This document shows, piece by piece, positions 52,301-64,000 of a DNA stretch of 64,000 nt. Origin of the DNA: Parus major (Eukaryota; Chordata; Aves; Passeriformes; Paridae); assembly GCF_001522545.3 (NCBI RefSeq), contig NC_031799.1:42879645-42943644 (forward strand). Reading direction: 5' to 3'. The position numbers and the translations under genes are program-made. Position 1 is the stretch's first letter. Each line of letters opens with the position of its first letter. The notes below the pieces were generated by a model. That model worked only from the letters and a program-made list of their open reading frames with translations. It was not told where the DNA came from and did not search any database.

Positions 52301-55300
52301 TTCTTGCTGTTTTGCCAGCTTCTGTTGGAGACCACAGACTCCTATGATGCTAATGCATCCAAACATTTATTCTCTGCATTACAGAACTGAGTAAGGCAGG
52401 TTTGTGGATGGTGCTTAAAAGCAGGGTGGGGTGAGAGCTAGCCCTCTGGGTGCGGGGTAGGTTGCTACAGGGTTGAATCAGGAGTCAGAGGAGCTCTGGT
52501 ATTACCTAGCCCTTGAAGCTTGAATGGCTCCTGAATTGACTGTACTTCCTGGATGCTGTTAGTAAAAAAACCTGTTTGGGCACAGGATCAGGCAGTCCAT
52601 CAGAGTGTGAGCACTGCATTTCCACCTCACTGAGTACCTCAGCCACCAGTGATGGCTGTGGGAAGTGTGTGGCATTTGCTGTTGCTTCCTTTGCTAACTG
52701 CACAAAAATATTTTCAGTGTTGCAAGTGCTGGAGTAAACTAAAGGAAACTAGGCTGGAGCTGGCTTCTGAGGACGGCCTGCAAGGGCAGAAACACACTGG
52801 TCACTGCCACGTGTGCCAAGAACATCACGGTCATAGCCACAGCAACATCTTGCTGCCTGGTGGAGGGACTGTCTTACACAGGAGCAGAAGCTCATGATGA
52901 TCATGATGAGTCCTTTCCAACTCAGTGTATTTTATGATTCTATGACTGAAAAGAGGCCCTTGTTTTGAAACTGTGATACTGTAGTGTGGGAGCAGTAAGA
53001 AAACAACCTAAATGACACAGATTACATAATACAAGCCTCCCTTTTTGCAGAAGCAATGAATGGGGCTTGCTTTCTCTTCTTGGCATGAAATGGCACAGTG
53101 GAAGAGGTAGCTTAAAGTGTACTTATGATGTTTTTACAGCAGTTTTCAAATGGGAAGTGTCATTTGAGTAATAACTGCATCTTCCAGGCTGAATGAATGC
53201 CAAGTGTGATGGCAAGATGCACTTAGGCCTGGGAAATGTCCTCATGTCAGTGCTAACAGAAGAATGCTTACCAGGGAAGCCCTGTTCTCAAGAGGAAACA
53301 AATTCTAGTACCACCAAGTTCTGGTTGTCATCAGCTGTCTTGTCTGTGGACTTGCTGTGACTTAATGAGGAAAAAAGGAGAGGTATTGACTTCCTCACCA
53401 GTGGGACATAAGTGCCAGCTGGCCTGTGTTGTGCAGCTTGTGGGGGATGAAACATCTTTGATGTCTTCTGCCTTCCTGCCACAGCTGAAACAGCCTGTTG
53501 ACTTCTGACTGCTTGTGGGGCCATAGCTGCCTGACAATGCTGCAGTCCTTAAGGTGCACTTTCTTAGCAAGCAAACACACTTGCAACAATGTATTTCAGT
53601 TCCTGCACATCAGGAGAATTTTGTTGACCTGTTTTCTCCCCTCTGCCTCAATTGTGCCAGAGATAAGATGGCTCGCATCAAACTTCAGTCATATTTCTGC
53701 TCTAAAAAACTTCGGCTGAATCTAGGTAAAGGCTCAGAAAAAAAACTGCTGAGGTGAAAGCTGTAAAATGAATTAAAAGATGTACTATGTAATAATCATG
53801 CAGAATCAATAAGCTATGTCTAAGCTAGCAGGAGATACCTACCCCTTTTTGCATACACTGTTGCTGTTCTGTGGTTCTACAGTTTGCGCTTGCCACAGAG
53901 AAAACACAGGTTTTTACGCTTGCGCAGATGTAAATTCTTCCAGTGTAGAGTGGTCCGTCTGATAACCATCAGTGAGTGTGGGGTGTTTTTTTGTTCGTTG
54001 GTTTGGTTTTTGGGTTGTTTTTTTTAACCATTTGCTGAAATGGAACATTTTAATCACTTGGGGACACTATCTTAAACTATGTTTATAATATTGATTTGAA
54101 AATGAAGATGAGCTCTCCCAATACCCTGTCCTTCCATCAATAAAAACAAGTATATTTAGCTGGACATAAAGAATGTATAGCGCATGGCAGAGGATGCCAT
54201 CTGTAAATTTTCAAGGGACAGCAGATGTTGGCTAGGGTTTTGGAAAAAATGTAGTTGCTTAAAGATACAGAACTAAATTCTGGTGGGCTCATGAGGCATT
54301 TAGGTATATTCAAATTTTAGCTTCCATGGAGCAGAAATCCATGTGGAGCAGACCTGTAGCCTGTCTAAACACTGTTCTGCCATCTGAGATGCCTAAAGAC
54401 GATGGAAACACACTACCTGCTTCCATCCAGTTTGCTAAATATACTGGAACAGATTGAACAAAAACAGTAAATGTAGGATGTCTACTACATGCATCACTGA
54501 ATTCTCTGGATAAAAGATACTGTCTTTGTACACTTTTTCCTAAATCATACCCCAATGCTCTTTGACATAACTTGGAATTATATCGAAAAAATACTTGCAC
54601 TGTGGCTTTATAAAAGTTTTGGGTGTTTTTCATTATCTCTATGTGTTACATCTGAGAACACAGTGGTTCAGGCAGTGAGCTAAAGCCTTCTTCTCAGAGG
54701 GCTTGTTTTGATTCTTGCACATACCTTAGAAATAATGAATAGATAGCCACAGGTCCATACAGTATGCATCAGAAATCACTGACTTGGCAAATGCAATATG
54801 CTGAATGACCTTTAATGCTAAAGTGTAATCATACAGACTTTGAATTAATATGCTGTTCACAGCCATGCAGTTACTACTCAGACAGCGTCAGCCTGTGCAT
54901 AATAAAAAGCATTTAATTCTGTATAACAGCTGACTCCTTCCTAACAACTTCAACCATGCAACAAAGCAAACATTTCTTTAAGGGGAGACAAACTCTACTG
55001 CAAGTCTAAAACAAGGTGACCAGACTGGAAAAAAATTTTACCTGCTTGATACTTCTGCTAAGGCATTAATTTGAGGTCTTTTTGGTCACTGTTCCCAGTT
55101 TTTTTTCCTAAGCAGCAAGTCTTTTGCTTCATTTCTGAACTCTGTTTAGACACTGAAATTCTGTGAAGTCTGCCTTTATGCAGGGAGATTAATTTTGATA
55201 GTATCTGCACCCTTTCAGTTTTGCTCTCTCCAGTCTGACTACTTCCTGTGAGGCTGCTCATAGTAAACAAATCCTGTAGAGCTGGGAATAATGGCACAGG

Positions 55301-58300
55301 AAGCCTGCAGTGCCCTGGTGCCTTTTGGTGAATCCCTGGGGTAAGCTGTGGAGTGTGTTGTTGTAAGGACTCAAGAGCTGGATGGTACCAAGCCTGAGGT
55401 CTGTCCAGTCCATGGCCATGCCAAAGCCTGGTGAGTATAGTGACTCAGTGCACTCGTTTGGACTCTTTAGCTTTAGCCCAGGAGAGCATGTATGTGGTCA
55501 TGGAGATCAGCAGATGCTCAGGAAGAGTTCAGCTTAGAGATTCATGAGAAGAATGTGATTTCTACATTGTTAGGGATTTGTATCCCTTGAGCTTGTTCAC
55601 CCTTCTCGTCAGATACCTCAGTGTTTTGGTTTCTGTGACACTGCTTTGTAAGGAGGTTGGTGGTTTTGACTACAGACTGTACCAGAAACTATGTCCTCTT
55701 TGGTGGGGTGCTGACTCCAAATACATTCTTTTGTCTTCTGGCTGTTGCATTAAAAAAAAGTGCTGAGTTGCTGATTGTTTTTTGCTTTTTTCAGACCCCT
55801 TTTACCACTTCAAGCACCTCTGCGACATCTCTCAGTTGCCTCATAGCTGAAAAGTCTTACATGACCCTCTCTGAAATCCCAGCTTCTCTGCTGGAAAACA
55901 GCTATAGGCAGTGCTCTCACAGAAGCCCATTCTTTCTTCCCCACCTTCTGGCTTTCTATACATTTCCCTGCAACTCCTGTTAGTTAGGAATCAGTTTAAA
56001 ACCCAAGCTGAGATGCCTTCTCTTTCCAAACCTTGGCTAGCATAAAATTTTAGCAGCTCCAGCTGAGATTAAGCCATGCAAATCTCCTGTTCTTTTGAAT
56101 TTCAATCTATTTTACTGGTGCTTTAATTCAAGAACTACAAACATGTGTATTTGTGTGGGGAGATGTGAGAAAAACACAAGTATGGTGTATGAGGTCACAT
56201 GGAATTAAACACTACAACCCCTGCTAGTGGTCTTACTGTGAGCACTCACACTCCTCCTGTGATGTCGGTGCACTAGGTTTCACCAGTTAGCAAGTTTATT
56301 TTAATGCCAGCTTTCTGCATTCAATCCTGTTACTTAGGAAAATTATTTAAAACAAGCTCAACAGGCACAGTCTTTTCAGAACAATTGGTATGACCTGTCA
56401 AAAGCAGTGAAGCTTGCTAAGCTCTTGGCCACGCAGGGATGATGTGACAGCAGAGGCAGAGCTTTCAATGCAGGATTCTGTAAAGACTTGTCCATGACAT
56501 TGTAACTTGCTGGAGAAGGTCTTAAAATCTGTGGGAACCTTCTGGCCATCATTCCTGCTGAGAGCATAAACTCACTGTATCAGGGTACTTGATAGGCTGC
56601 TGACAGGCAATTGAATGTTTTGCTGCTAGAGATGTTGGTGAAGCATCGAGACTGGAATAAGCACAGCCTGGGATTAGAAATGGTCCAGGTATGGCTGTGA
56701 AGTTCTCCATAGTAGACTGTGATTTACAGGCATTCTTCAAGGCTTTTTTCTGAGCTTGTGTCTCTCTGTCTCAGCTATCAGTTCCTTGTGAATGGTCCTT
56801 AGGTCCCTTCCAGGTGATGCTCCCTCTTAGCATGAGTGGTCTCTTGCAGTCCAGAATTTTGGCTGACTCTTGCTCCCTGAAGACTCATGCTTAAGCACCC
56901 ATCCTGTTCTGCTTTTCCGCAAGCACTCCTTTCCCAGGTCTCCTGCAAGGAGTAAGTCTGTCTTAACAGCATCTGTCCTTTCAGGGAGTCTGAAAAATTC
57001 CAGACTGGAATTTGCCATTTAATTATCTGCTCTTTTGAATACTTCCTCCTTTCTGAACATTTTCAAAGAAAATGTATGACCTTAAGTGTGAATGCTATAG
57101 GAGGCATGGGTTCACACTGCTTCTTTGTGCTCAGACTGACCCATTCCTTGTCACAGCAGCTGTGGACACTGTCATCCCCTTCCAGTGAGACAGAGCCCAA
57201 CTCTCCTGTCAGCTCAGCTGAGAATGGAGGTGAGATAGATGAGTTTGATGTTTTTCAGTTAAAGGTCTCTGACATGTAGGTATGTGTGTTTGTTTGAGAC
57301 AAGTTAGGAGGAAATGTTCACCCCAAGACAGTATGAAAAGGAAAAAAAGGCCCTAAGACAAAACCAGTTTGTCTCAAAAAAAGGTCCCAACCAGAACCTC
57401 AGTGAAAATCAAAAGAGGATGCTTTGGTGCTTTTCTTCTGTGGAGAAAGGAGAAGCATATTCTTCAGCTATTTATGACTCATTATACCTATCTAAAAACG
57501 ACTGGGATTTTTGGAGGGCAGTTCGAGGGGATCTTATGAGTTGAAATTAAAATCATCCAGAAAGTGAAACTGTGCTTCAGGTAAGGAACCACTCAGCTCT
57601 CATTGGGAGCTAGACACTGCTCAAGGGTGAATCTTAGGATTCTTGCAGATTCTGACCCACTGCTCCATTTCCACATCCAGACAGCAGAGCAGAGGCAGTG
57701 TGTGCTTTGTGCTGGGCTGACTTACCTGTCCTCAGCAGCTCCTGCTGGAGTAGCAGGAACCCTGTGGTCTTCGTATCCTGCTGCTTTTCAGTTCAGTGCT
57801 GAGACATGGATTCAGCAGCTTCATTCCTGAGCTGGCCTGAAACCACCATGAGCACCATGGGCTTATCTTAAAGAATCTCTCTGCTCCCTAAGCATGAAGC
57901 AGAAAGCCAGCAAGGTAGGACCTCTGTTGACCCATGCCAATGCTTTATGTGAGGTCAGTAGAAACTGGCCCAGTGTGTTGGCAGGAGGTCTGAGGAGTGA
58001 GGACTGCCAAGTGCAAGTTAATGCAGCCTCATAAATGTTATCTAAAATTCAGTGAGAAGCAAATGCAGTCTTCCTAACTCCTGTCCAAAAGCTGTAACCT
58101 AAAGAAGTAGGCTTGATTAAACATGTTCAAACAGGCAGAAACCGCTGTAAGAGTGATGCACAAATCAGTAGGAACTTGCTGCCTCTCTGCCCAGAGCATC
58201 ACTGAACTGAAAAATAATATACCTATGGCTCTTGAGAAATGTATGTACAGCTGGGCTGATTTAAAGGGGATTGGTGCTCTAAGCGTCACCCTCTCCAGCA

Positions 58301-61271
58301 GTGACAAAGACAAGATGCATCAAAGGTGGTAGTTAAAGCCCTCTGAGGGAAGCAATTATGAAATGAGCTGACCTGGATGCAGATTTCTTTGCCCTTGAGC
58401 TGAGAAAGAAGGCTTAAGCAGGAGTTTTATATCCCTTTCAATCTTGCGCATATTTAATCTTTGTTAAAGCAGCTTGAAAGCACCATGAATGTTTGTCCAG
58501 CCCATTTCTGGGCTCCTGGTTTCAGGGCATTTTGACTGCTGCAAGGCTTTGGGTGACTGGTAGATCAAAAGAAAGAAAGGAGAGCACATGTTGTTTCTTG
58601 ATTTGGATATTGGTAAAGCCATAGTCTTGAAAACTAGCTCTGACCTTAGAGCATCCACATTCTTTCCTGCTCTTGCATTCTTTTTTCATATTTCTTCTTT
58701 GAATGAAATATGATAAACTTAGCCTTAAACCTGGATCCGGACTTTTTTTTATACATTCTTTTAGTGCTCTGACAGCCTAAATAGATGTTAAATACAGCTG
58801 TTCCCATACCTAAGCCAGTATCTGTAATCCTCATCAACAGTGTTGAGCACTCCTGAAAATCAAGTTACCCCTTTCAGATGCAAAGACTAAGATCTTGCAG
58901 CCTCTGTTTAGGCAAATAACTTTGATAAATGATGCCCTATACACTGAAGCCCTATTTGTAATTTGACAGTTTATCTGTGTCTGTTACTGGATGATGCAGA
59001 GGGTGCTGTGAGCTGGAGTTCTCTTCTTTGCTTTACAATAAGGTACAGACAAATAGAGATCCTTAGAACATGTGTTTGCTGGCAGGGATGCTCAGTGCAG
59101 CAGATGTCTGTGAAATCTCAAAGAGCAAGGCTGAGGGCTGGAGAAACTGTGTCCCAGAGGGGTATAGATCAGAAATTCCTTACTGCTCAGGAACTGGATT
59201 GTTGTGTTAATTTCATTTTCCATTTAATTATCTATCACTGGGATTTGGCACCAGCTAGTTGTTAGCCATCCCATCCCTTCACATCCATCTGAGTAGGGTG
59301 AATTTTTGTCTGGCTCTGTAAGCTTCTCCTGTCTAAGCAGTTGCAGACAAAGCCTTCTCCTGTGTAGTCTGGCTCCAGCTATTCCTTTTCTAGCCCTTCC
59401 TGCCTCCCTGCCAGTGAATGAATGCAGCCCTGTAAAGGCAGGACAGACATGGAGATTTCTTCCAAGCCCATTTTGTCGTGCTTGTGATAGTCATCTTCAT
59501 GCTAGAAAGCTCTTTCTCTGTTCCATCATGTCTTTACCAAAGGATTGGGTAGGCTGGTGTTACCATGTGCACCAATGTACTGGAAGCCCTAGTGATGAGT
59601 AGCTGGAATAGTGAATGATAAATAAATTAGTCCAAGACGTCTGTTTAAGATCTTCTGTTGACTTAGGGCAGAGTGGTGTTGGACTAAATCTTGTAGAACT
59701 GGCACAGTGCAGAAAGGTAGGAGAAGAAATGGGTGTAAAAGGCCAGGAGAACCTGGAGCAAAACCATTCTAGGGCATGGGGCAAGACAGCTATACGTCAA
59801 TATGCTCTTGGAAGAAAGTGTAATTTTTGGACAAATGGCCTAGTAGTAATATATGGATTTGTCATTCCATCCATTTCTGATTAAAGAGCTGTTACTATGT
59901 GTTCCTGTGAATTATGTGTCTCTTGTACTTTGAATTTCTGGTTGTATCCTACGCTCATCCTGAGGTATTTGATAGAAATGCATAAAAGTTACTGTTGTCC
60001 TGGGGAACAGAATGTTCCATTTAACTTCCTTTTTTAAAGAGTGTTTTTGTAAGCTAATGCTCTCACCACCAATGTAAACTCTGCCATGGCTTGCTATGCC
60101 ACAGCAATTGACTGCCTCATATGAATATAAAGTTTACTGAAGAATTTATAAAGTTACTTATTTATTTTATCTGTCACTTCAAACAGAAAAATTACAGTCT
60201 CCGGCTTGCCTAATAGGGAAGAAACTTAATGCTGACTCTAGATAGTTTTTGCATTACAGTTTATTGCTAGTATGTGCTTTATCTCAGAGATTTGTTTCGT
60301 CCCTACCTGTTCATAAAAGTATTTTGATCTTAGTCTTGTAATCTTCCTCTCTTCTGAGAAACTGGACCTTTACTCTGTCAAAGTGGTTCTTACAAAAAGG
60401 GAGCAGTGGGAAGGTGCTGGTGGCACCAGGCATGGGTAGACTGGTTGCTCAATCCATCTGTCCATCCATCCCTCCAGGTGTTCCCCTGCTCACTGGGCTC
60501 ACCAACCTGTGTCCCCTCCCTGCCTCCTGGCCAGATAAGCAGGTTTGACTTGTGTGGTATGGTTGTAAAATGAAGCTGGGCTCTTGTCCTGACCTAGACA
60601 GTGGTGGTCATGCATGGGCTGCACAACAGGGATCTTTAGATACTACTCCTACATGTTTGCATACCTTATCCTTCTTCCCTTTTCTTTAAATCATCCTTGT
60701 TGTAATCCTTGTTCCTCACTTTCTCTACCCCATTCTCTTTTCAAAGAAACAGCCTGCTCCATTTATGGTTTTCCTATGGGTCCTAGTTTTAGAACATACA
60801 TACTCAAATTTGGTATTTCTGATACAATTCCCTTGATATTTTTAACCCTAACTGGTATTATTGAGATAGTTGGCCAGTGCTGCTGGCCTTTCAGTGGGGA
60901 AGCTGGCTAAAGATTGGGTAAAGAGTAGTTGGGTGGTCTAACCTCTCTGTTAGATCTTTGTTCTTAATACTGAAATTCTTGAGTTCAGTGACAAGAGAGG
61001 TGAACTCTTCAGGTGGGCTGAGTTGGCCCATGTCTACTCTGGATGATTTTGGTGGTGACAGAGAGAAATGAATACTTCAAAAATGCTGCCTGAAGGGATT
61101 TCATGTTCCTTCTGCTGTTTTTTCACTGAAAGGTAGATAAGCTTTGTTTATTTTGACTCTAGGCAGAAGCACTTGTGCGGGATAATGACATATCAGCTCA
61201 TGCCCAGAATGTTGCCAAGGCCAAATATGAATTTTTATTTGGCTTGGAAGAAGAGAAGCCTTCAGGAATGG
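49262..61271 (+). CDS. Unidentified protein-coding gene, 5' part (exons 49262-49282 and 61163-61271)
   Basis: I do not recognise this gene. Exon A is in the CpG island: ATG at 49262, seven codons (MEGAGGA), then a GTAAGG donor at 49283. Exon B (61163-61271, 109 nt) has a TTTTGACTCTAG acceptor and a GTAAGT donor. It reads AEALVRDNDISAHAQ, then NVAKAKYEFLFG and LEEEKPSGM, which looks like real protein: charged, soluble and without low complexity. Exon A ends in phase 0, exactly what exon B needs. The 11.9-kb intron is inferred, and an unseen exon may lie between them. Exon B leaves one base into the next codon, so the gene continues beyond 61271 and probably beyond the window. No signal peptide or membrane segment is visible. 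The second open frame in exon B is less protein-like. Confidence 0.55.
49339..49508 (+). repeat. Polypyrimidine (CT-rich) tract
   Basis: About 170 bp almost free of G, made of T-rich units with interspersed C (such as 'ctttctctcttccttcttcc'). It starts about 55 bp after the predicted first-exon donor. It is low-complexity sequence. Reading frames over it are artefacts. Confidence 0.85.
52890..52950 (+). mobile_element. CR1 LINE 3' tail
   Basis: 'gagtcctttccaactcagtgtattttatgattctatgac' is the sense CR1 3' terminus, ending in the characteristic ATGATTCTATGA motif. Only the tail is recognisable. The sequence upstream of it is not clearly CR1. Confidence 0.75.
61163..61271 (+). CDS. Convincing internal coding exon of unidentified gene
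   Basis: A 109-bp exon with strong splice sites on both sides and a well-composed reading frame (36 codons plus one base). Key residues are DNDISAHAQ and AKAKYEFLFG followed by acidic EEE and KPSG. One other frame is also open (beginning QKHLCG), and the third has an early TAA. I prefer the first frame because of its composition and phase match with the upstream candidate first exon. Confidence 0.65.
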
Positions 61272-64000
61272 GTAAGTGCTATTTATTACTTTTGTGTAAA
61301 AAAAAAAAAAAAAACCAAAAAAAATCTCTTAAACCACTCGGGGAAGTTTTGCAGAAGCTGCTCCTTTAATGATCCCATGAGGGCTCACTCACTGTGCTAT
61401 GCTGCCCTTTGCAAGGACCATAGGACCCTGCTGGTGTGGCCCCAGAAAATGACAGTGGTTCCCCATCTTAAATTCCTGCCATGATGTGACATCAGGGACT
61501 CATGTGCTGGAGACACATTGGTGGAGGAAGTCCCTGCACTTCTCTGCAGTGGAGTTGTTTAGCCATGAGTTCTGCAATTGCACATGCTGAAACATGGCCA
61601 TTTCTGCCTGGAGGTCCCTCCAGAAATGTGCTTTGTGATCTTTCTACAGGTAGAGTAGGTAAGATTTTAATTTAGATACATGAGGTGGTACCTGAACTGC
61701 TCTGCCCTCTGTAGTCAGTAATTCCAGAAGTCCAGGTGCATTATCTAATGTTATGCCTAAGGATCTGTCTTGTTCCTGTTGTCTTCTTGTAAATACATGG
61801 CATTTTCTACCTTTTATACGAGCCCAATCTTAGAAGAAAATGAATGTAGTTATTTGTTATATGTATCTATTCCTCTTGCCTTGTCAAAATTATCAACAAG
61901 CCCTGCCCTCTTCGACAAAGCATTTCCTCAGGCTGTTCTCTTTGTACCTTGATCCCTTCTAATTGCAAACTTTCTGGAATGTCACTTAATTAAAGAAGAC
62001 TTGCTTCTTGCCAGAAAAGGGCAGCACTTTGTTCAGAAGCAAACTCATAGGCCACTAAACTTCAGTAAGAAGAGAAAAAACCCCAAAAACAAAACAAAAC
62101 AAAAAAATTAACTAACCAACCCCCCCCCCCCCAAAAAAAAAAGCCAACAAACCAAACAAAAATAAAAAGCAGAATTTGAGTTTCTTCCTGGATTTTTTTA
62201 AGTTTGGTCATCCACTTGGGAAATCTGAATTGCAAAGTGGAAAAAATCCAGATTTCCAAAAGGAGAAGAAAACCCTTTGAAAAGCCCCAAACCAAAAGGA
62301 CCTCATTTAGGAATTTTAAAAACTCTTCCAAATTACTGCAAAATGTGTATCAGTTTATTACATGAATCATGATGACCTAATTTCTTGCTTGGAAAAACAC
62401 AGTGTGAGAGCATTGTCAGCAGGCATTGGTACAAATCCAGAGATTGGTATTAAATAAAGGATGCTGTGTCTAATAAATCCAAGTGAATCTATTGTTATCA
62501 CCATCCAAAACAATTATCAAATATGATGGGTATTCCAAGCTAAGCACTGAGCTCTAAAATAAAAAGTGGCAAAGAGTAAGCCAGATATATTGACTTATGT
62601 GCCTAATTCTTTGTATTTTTCCTGTGCTGCTTCTTGCCTTGCTTCTGGATCTCCTCCTGTTCTTTTATTAATGAGAACCTACCATTAGGGGCTAACAGTT
62701 AGCAAAATGGGAGTGATTTCAAGGGACCCTACAGGAGGGTTTGTGAATATATAACAGTGGTTAATGCACAACATTTGTGAATTGTATCCAAAAACTGGGT
62801 GACATTGTGCCTACCCAGACTGGCCTCATGCAGTCACAGACAAATGCATCCTACTCCTCCTCCTTCTCTTCCAAGTTGTTTGACTGCCATGGATAAATGA
62901 GAATGGTTCTGCCCCTTATAGTTTTTCTTCAGGTGAGCAGGTTTTAACTGCTTATTAACTGGAGGTGAATAAGGACAGGGCGACTGAGGGGACAGTACGA
63001 AGTCAGGGCTTTTGTGCACCAAATCATGGTATTTTTTGGATTTGATATATGTCAAATATGTCATGACATATGCTTTTGGGAGAAGTAGCTATGCTTGAAA
63101 ATCTTTCTGTTCTTCTGTGTTAAACGGGAAAGGAGAAAACACCACTAGAAATCCAAATAAACATGCAACTTTCTGAAGTTTCATTTGAAAGAAAGAAGAC
63201 ATGCTTTTTAGGGGTCAAAGTATGAAATATTTCAAGCAAATGAGTGACAGGGGCAGGGCCAGGAGAAATGTTGGTGTTTAAACTTGGTCAAGAAAACAAC
63301 TTGTCACTGTGGGCAGTTAGGCTGAACTTTAATTTGTGTAACCTGAAGCAGCTGACCCGTGCCATGGCTGGCCTCAGAAACAGAACGCAGCATGTAAGCT
63401 GCTGAACGGCTTAATTACTACTGCCTTCTGGTTTATCCTTTCCTTTTCTGCCACAGCCATGTTACTGTAGCCCTGCTGATGCTGCTGAGGATACACTTGT
63501 CTTGACTGAGTACTAAAACACTTGCATCAGACAAGCCAATTCGAAAAGAAGGACCAATAATTGGGGGTGACTGTGGTAAACACTTCTATTTACCCAGGTG
63601 GGAGATGGCAGCTTTTGTTAATAAGCTCCCTTGCTGATTTTTACTTTCCAGGTTGAAGCTGCTGGTCACTTTCAGATGAGAGGGGGGAAAGTAAAAAGTT
63701 AGATGGCTTTAGAAGAGGTGTTTCATCAACATTATTCAAATGCTAATAAAGCTGTGACATGTAAAACATTTTCTCTCCTTTGCTGTCTTCAGTCTGGTTT
63801 TATCTGGGATATTTGTGATCACTGATCCCTAATGTGTTCTTGTCTTGGTCCTCTCCTCTCTTGTTCATTGCCCATTCTCCTGCCCTGGATGTATTACTCG
63901 GAGAAGAAGCAGGTCCAAGGCCCCAGGACCCTCCTGTTGTGGAAGGGTTCAAGACCACACATTTCCCTACAGACCCCTCCCACTGGGGGAGCGGGGAGGC
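61272..64000 (+). other. Probable intron / unassigned sequence to window end
   Basis: It follows the donor at 61272. It contains an A-run (61298-61324), an A/C-rich low-complexity block (62075-62165 with C14) and otherwise plain AT-rich sequence. No further exon of the unidentified gene could be supported. Confidence 0.5.
62075..62165. repeat. A/C-rich low-complexity block
   Basis: Consists of (A)n/(C)n and CAAAA-type units, including a run of about 14 C followed by about 10 A. The 89-codon reverse reading frame across it is an artefact of this composition. Confidence 0.85.

Larger units (their letters stand above)
49283..61162 (+). other. Probable long first intron of the unidentified gene
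   Basis: The interval starts with a polypyrimidine tract (49339-49508). It contains one recognisable repeat (CR1 tail at 52890-52950). I found no exon with both convincing splice sites and a frame compatible with the flanking exons. A weak candidate at 57157-57229 was rejected. Confidence 0.5.

Noticed and set aside
57157..57229. Possible Ser/Pro-rich exon (LSSPSSETEPNSPVSS) with AG and GT borders
   Set aside because: Its 73-nt (or 70-nt) length would put exon 61163-61271 in a frame with an early stop. There is no recognisable homology.

Overview
This is an avian nuclear genome window. It has vertebrate exon-intron structure, many CR1 LINE fragments, avian ERVL-type solo LTRs, and two CpG-island promoters in an otherwise AT-rich background. 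ABCA1 and NIPSNAP3A lie side by side, as in other vertebrates. ABCA1 is Z-linked in chicken, so a Z-chromosome origin is likely, but the sequence does not prove it. The exact species cannot be read from the sequence.

Layout: 1-16780 is the 3' half of ABCA1 on the + strand. It covers the last 24 coding exons (27-50 in human numbering), the stop codon at 13681-13683, and a 3' UTR of about 3.1 kb with miR-33 and miR-144 target sites. From 16780 to 20110 is intergenic sequence with CR1 debris between two convergent genes. NIPSNAP3A occupies 20111-27919 on the - strand. Six coding exons could be reconstructed end to end, giving an intact 250-residue protein from a CpG island at about 27.7-28.1 kb. 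An ERVL-type LTR (28120-28655) begins 200 bp upstream of its start codon. 28656-48.9 kb is a gene-poor interval containing a second, inverted LTR of the same family (43185-43751) with a 5-bp target-site duplication. A second CpG island at about 49.0-49.3 kb carries a candidate first coding exon on the + strand. A convincing 109-bp coding exon at 61163-61271 is in frame with it. I do not recognise the product, and the gene continues beyond the window.

Functional picture: ABCA1 exports cholesterol and phospholipid to apolipoprotein A-I. NIPSNAP3A is a mitochondrial-type NIPSNAP protein. They are tail-to-tail neighbours and nothing here suggests joint regulation. I found no previously undescribed biological system. 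The most notable items are the compact cluster of overlapping miR-33 sites, a miR-144 site inside a perfect hairpin, an uneven identity pattern between the inverted LTR copies, and the unidentified 49-61 kb gene.
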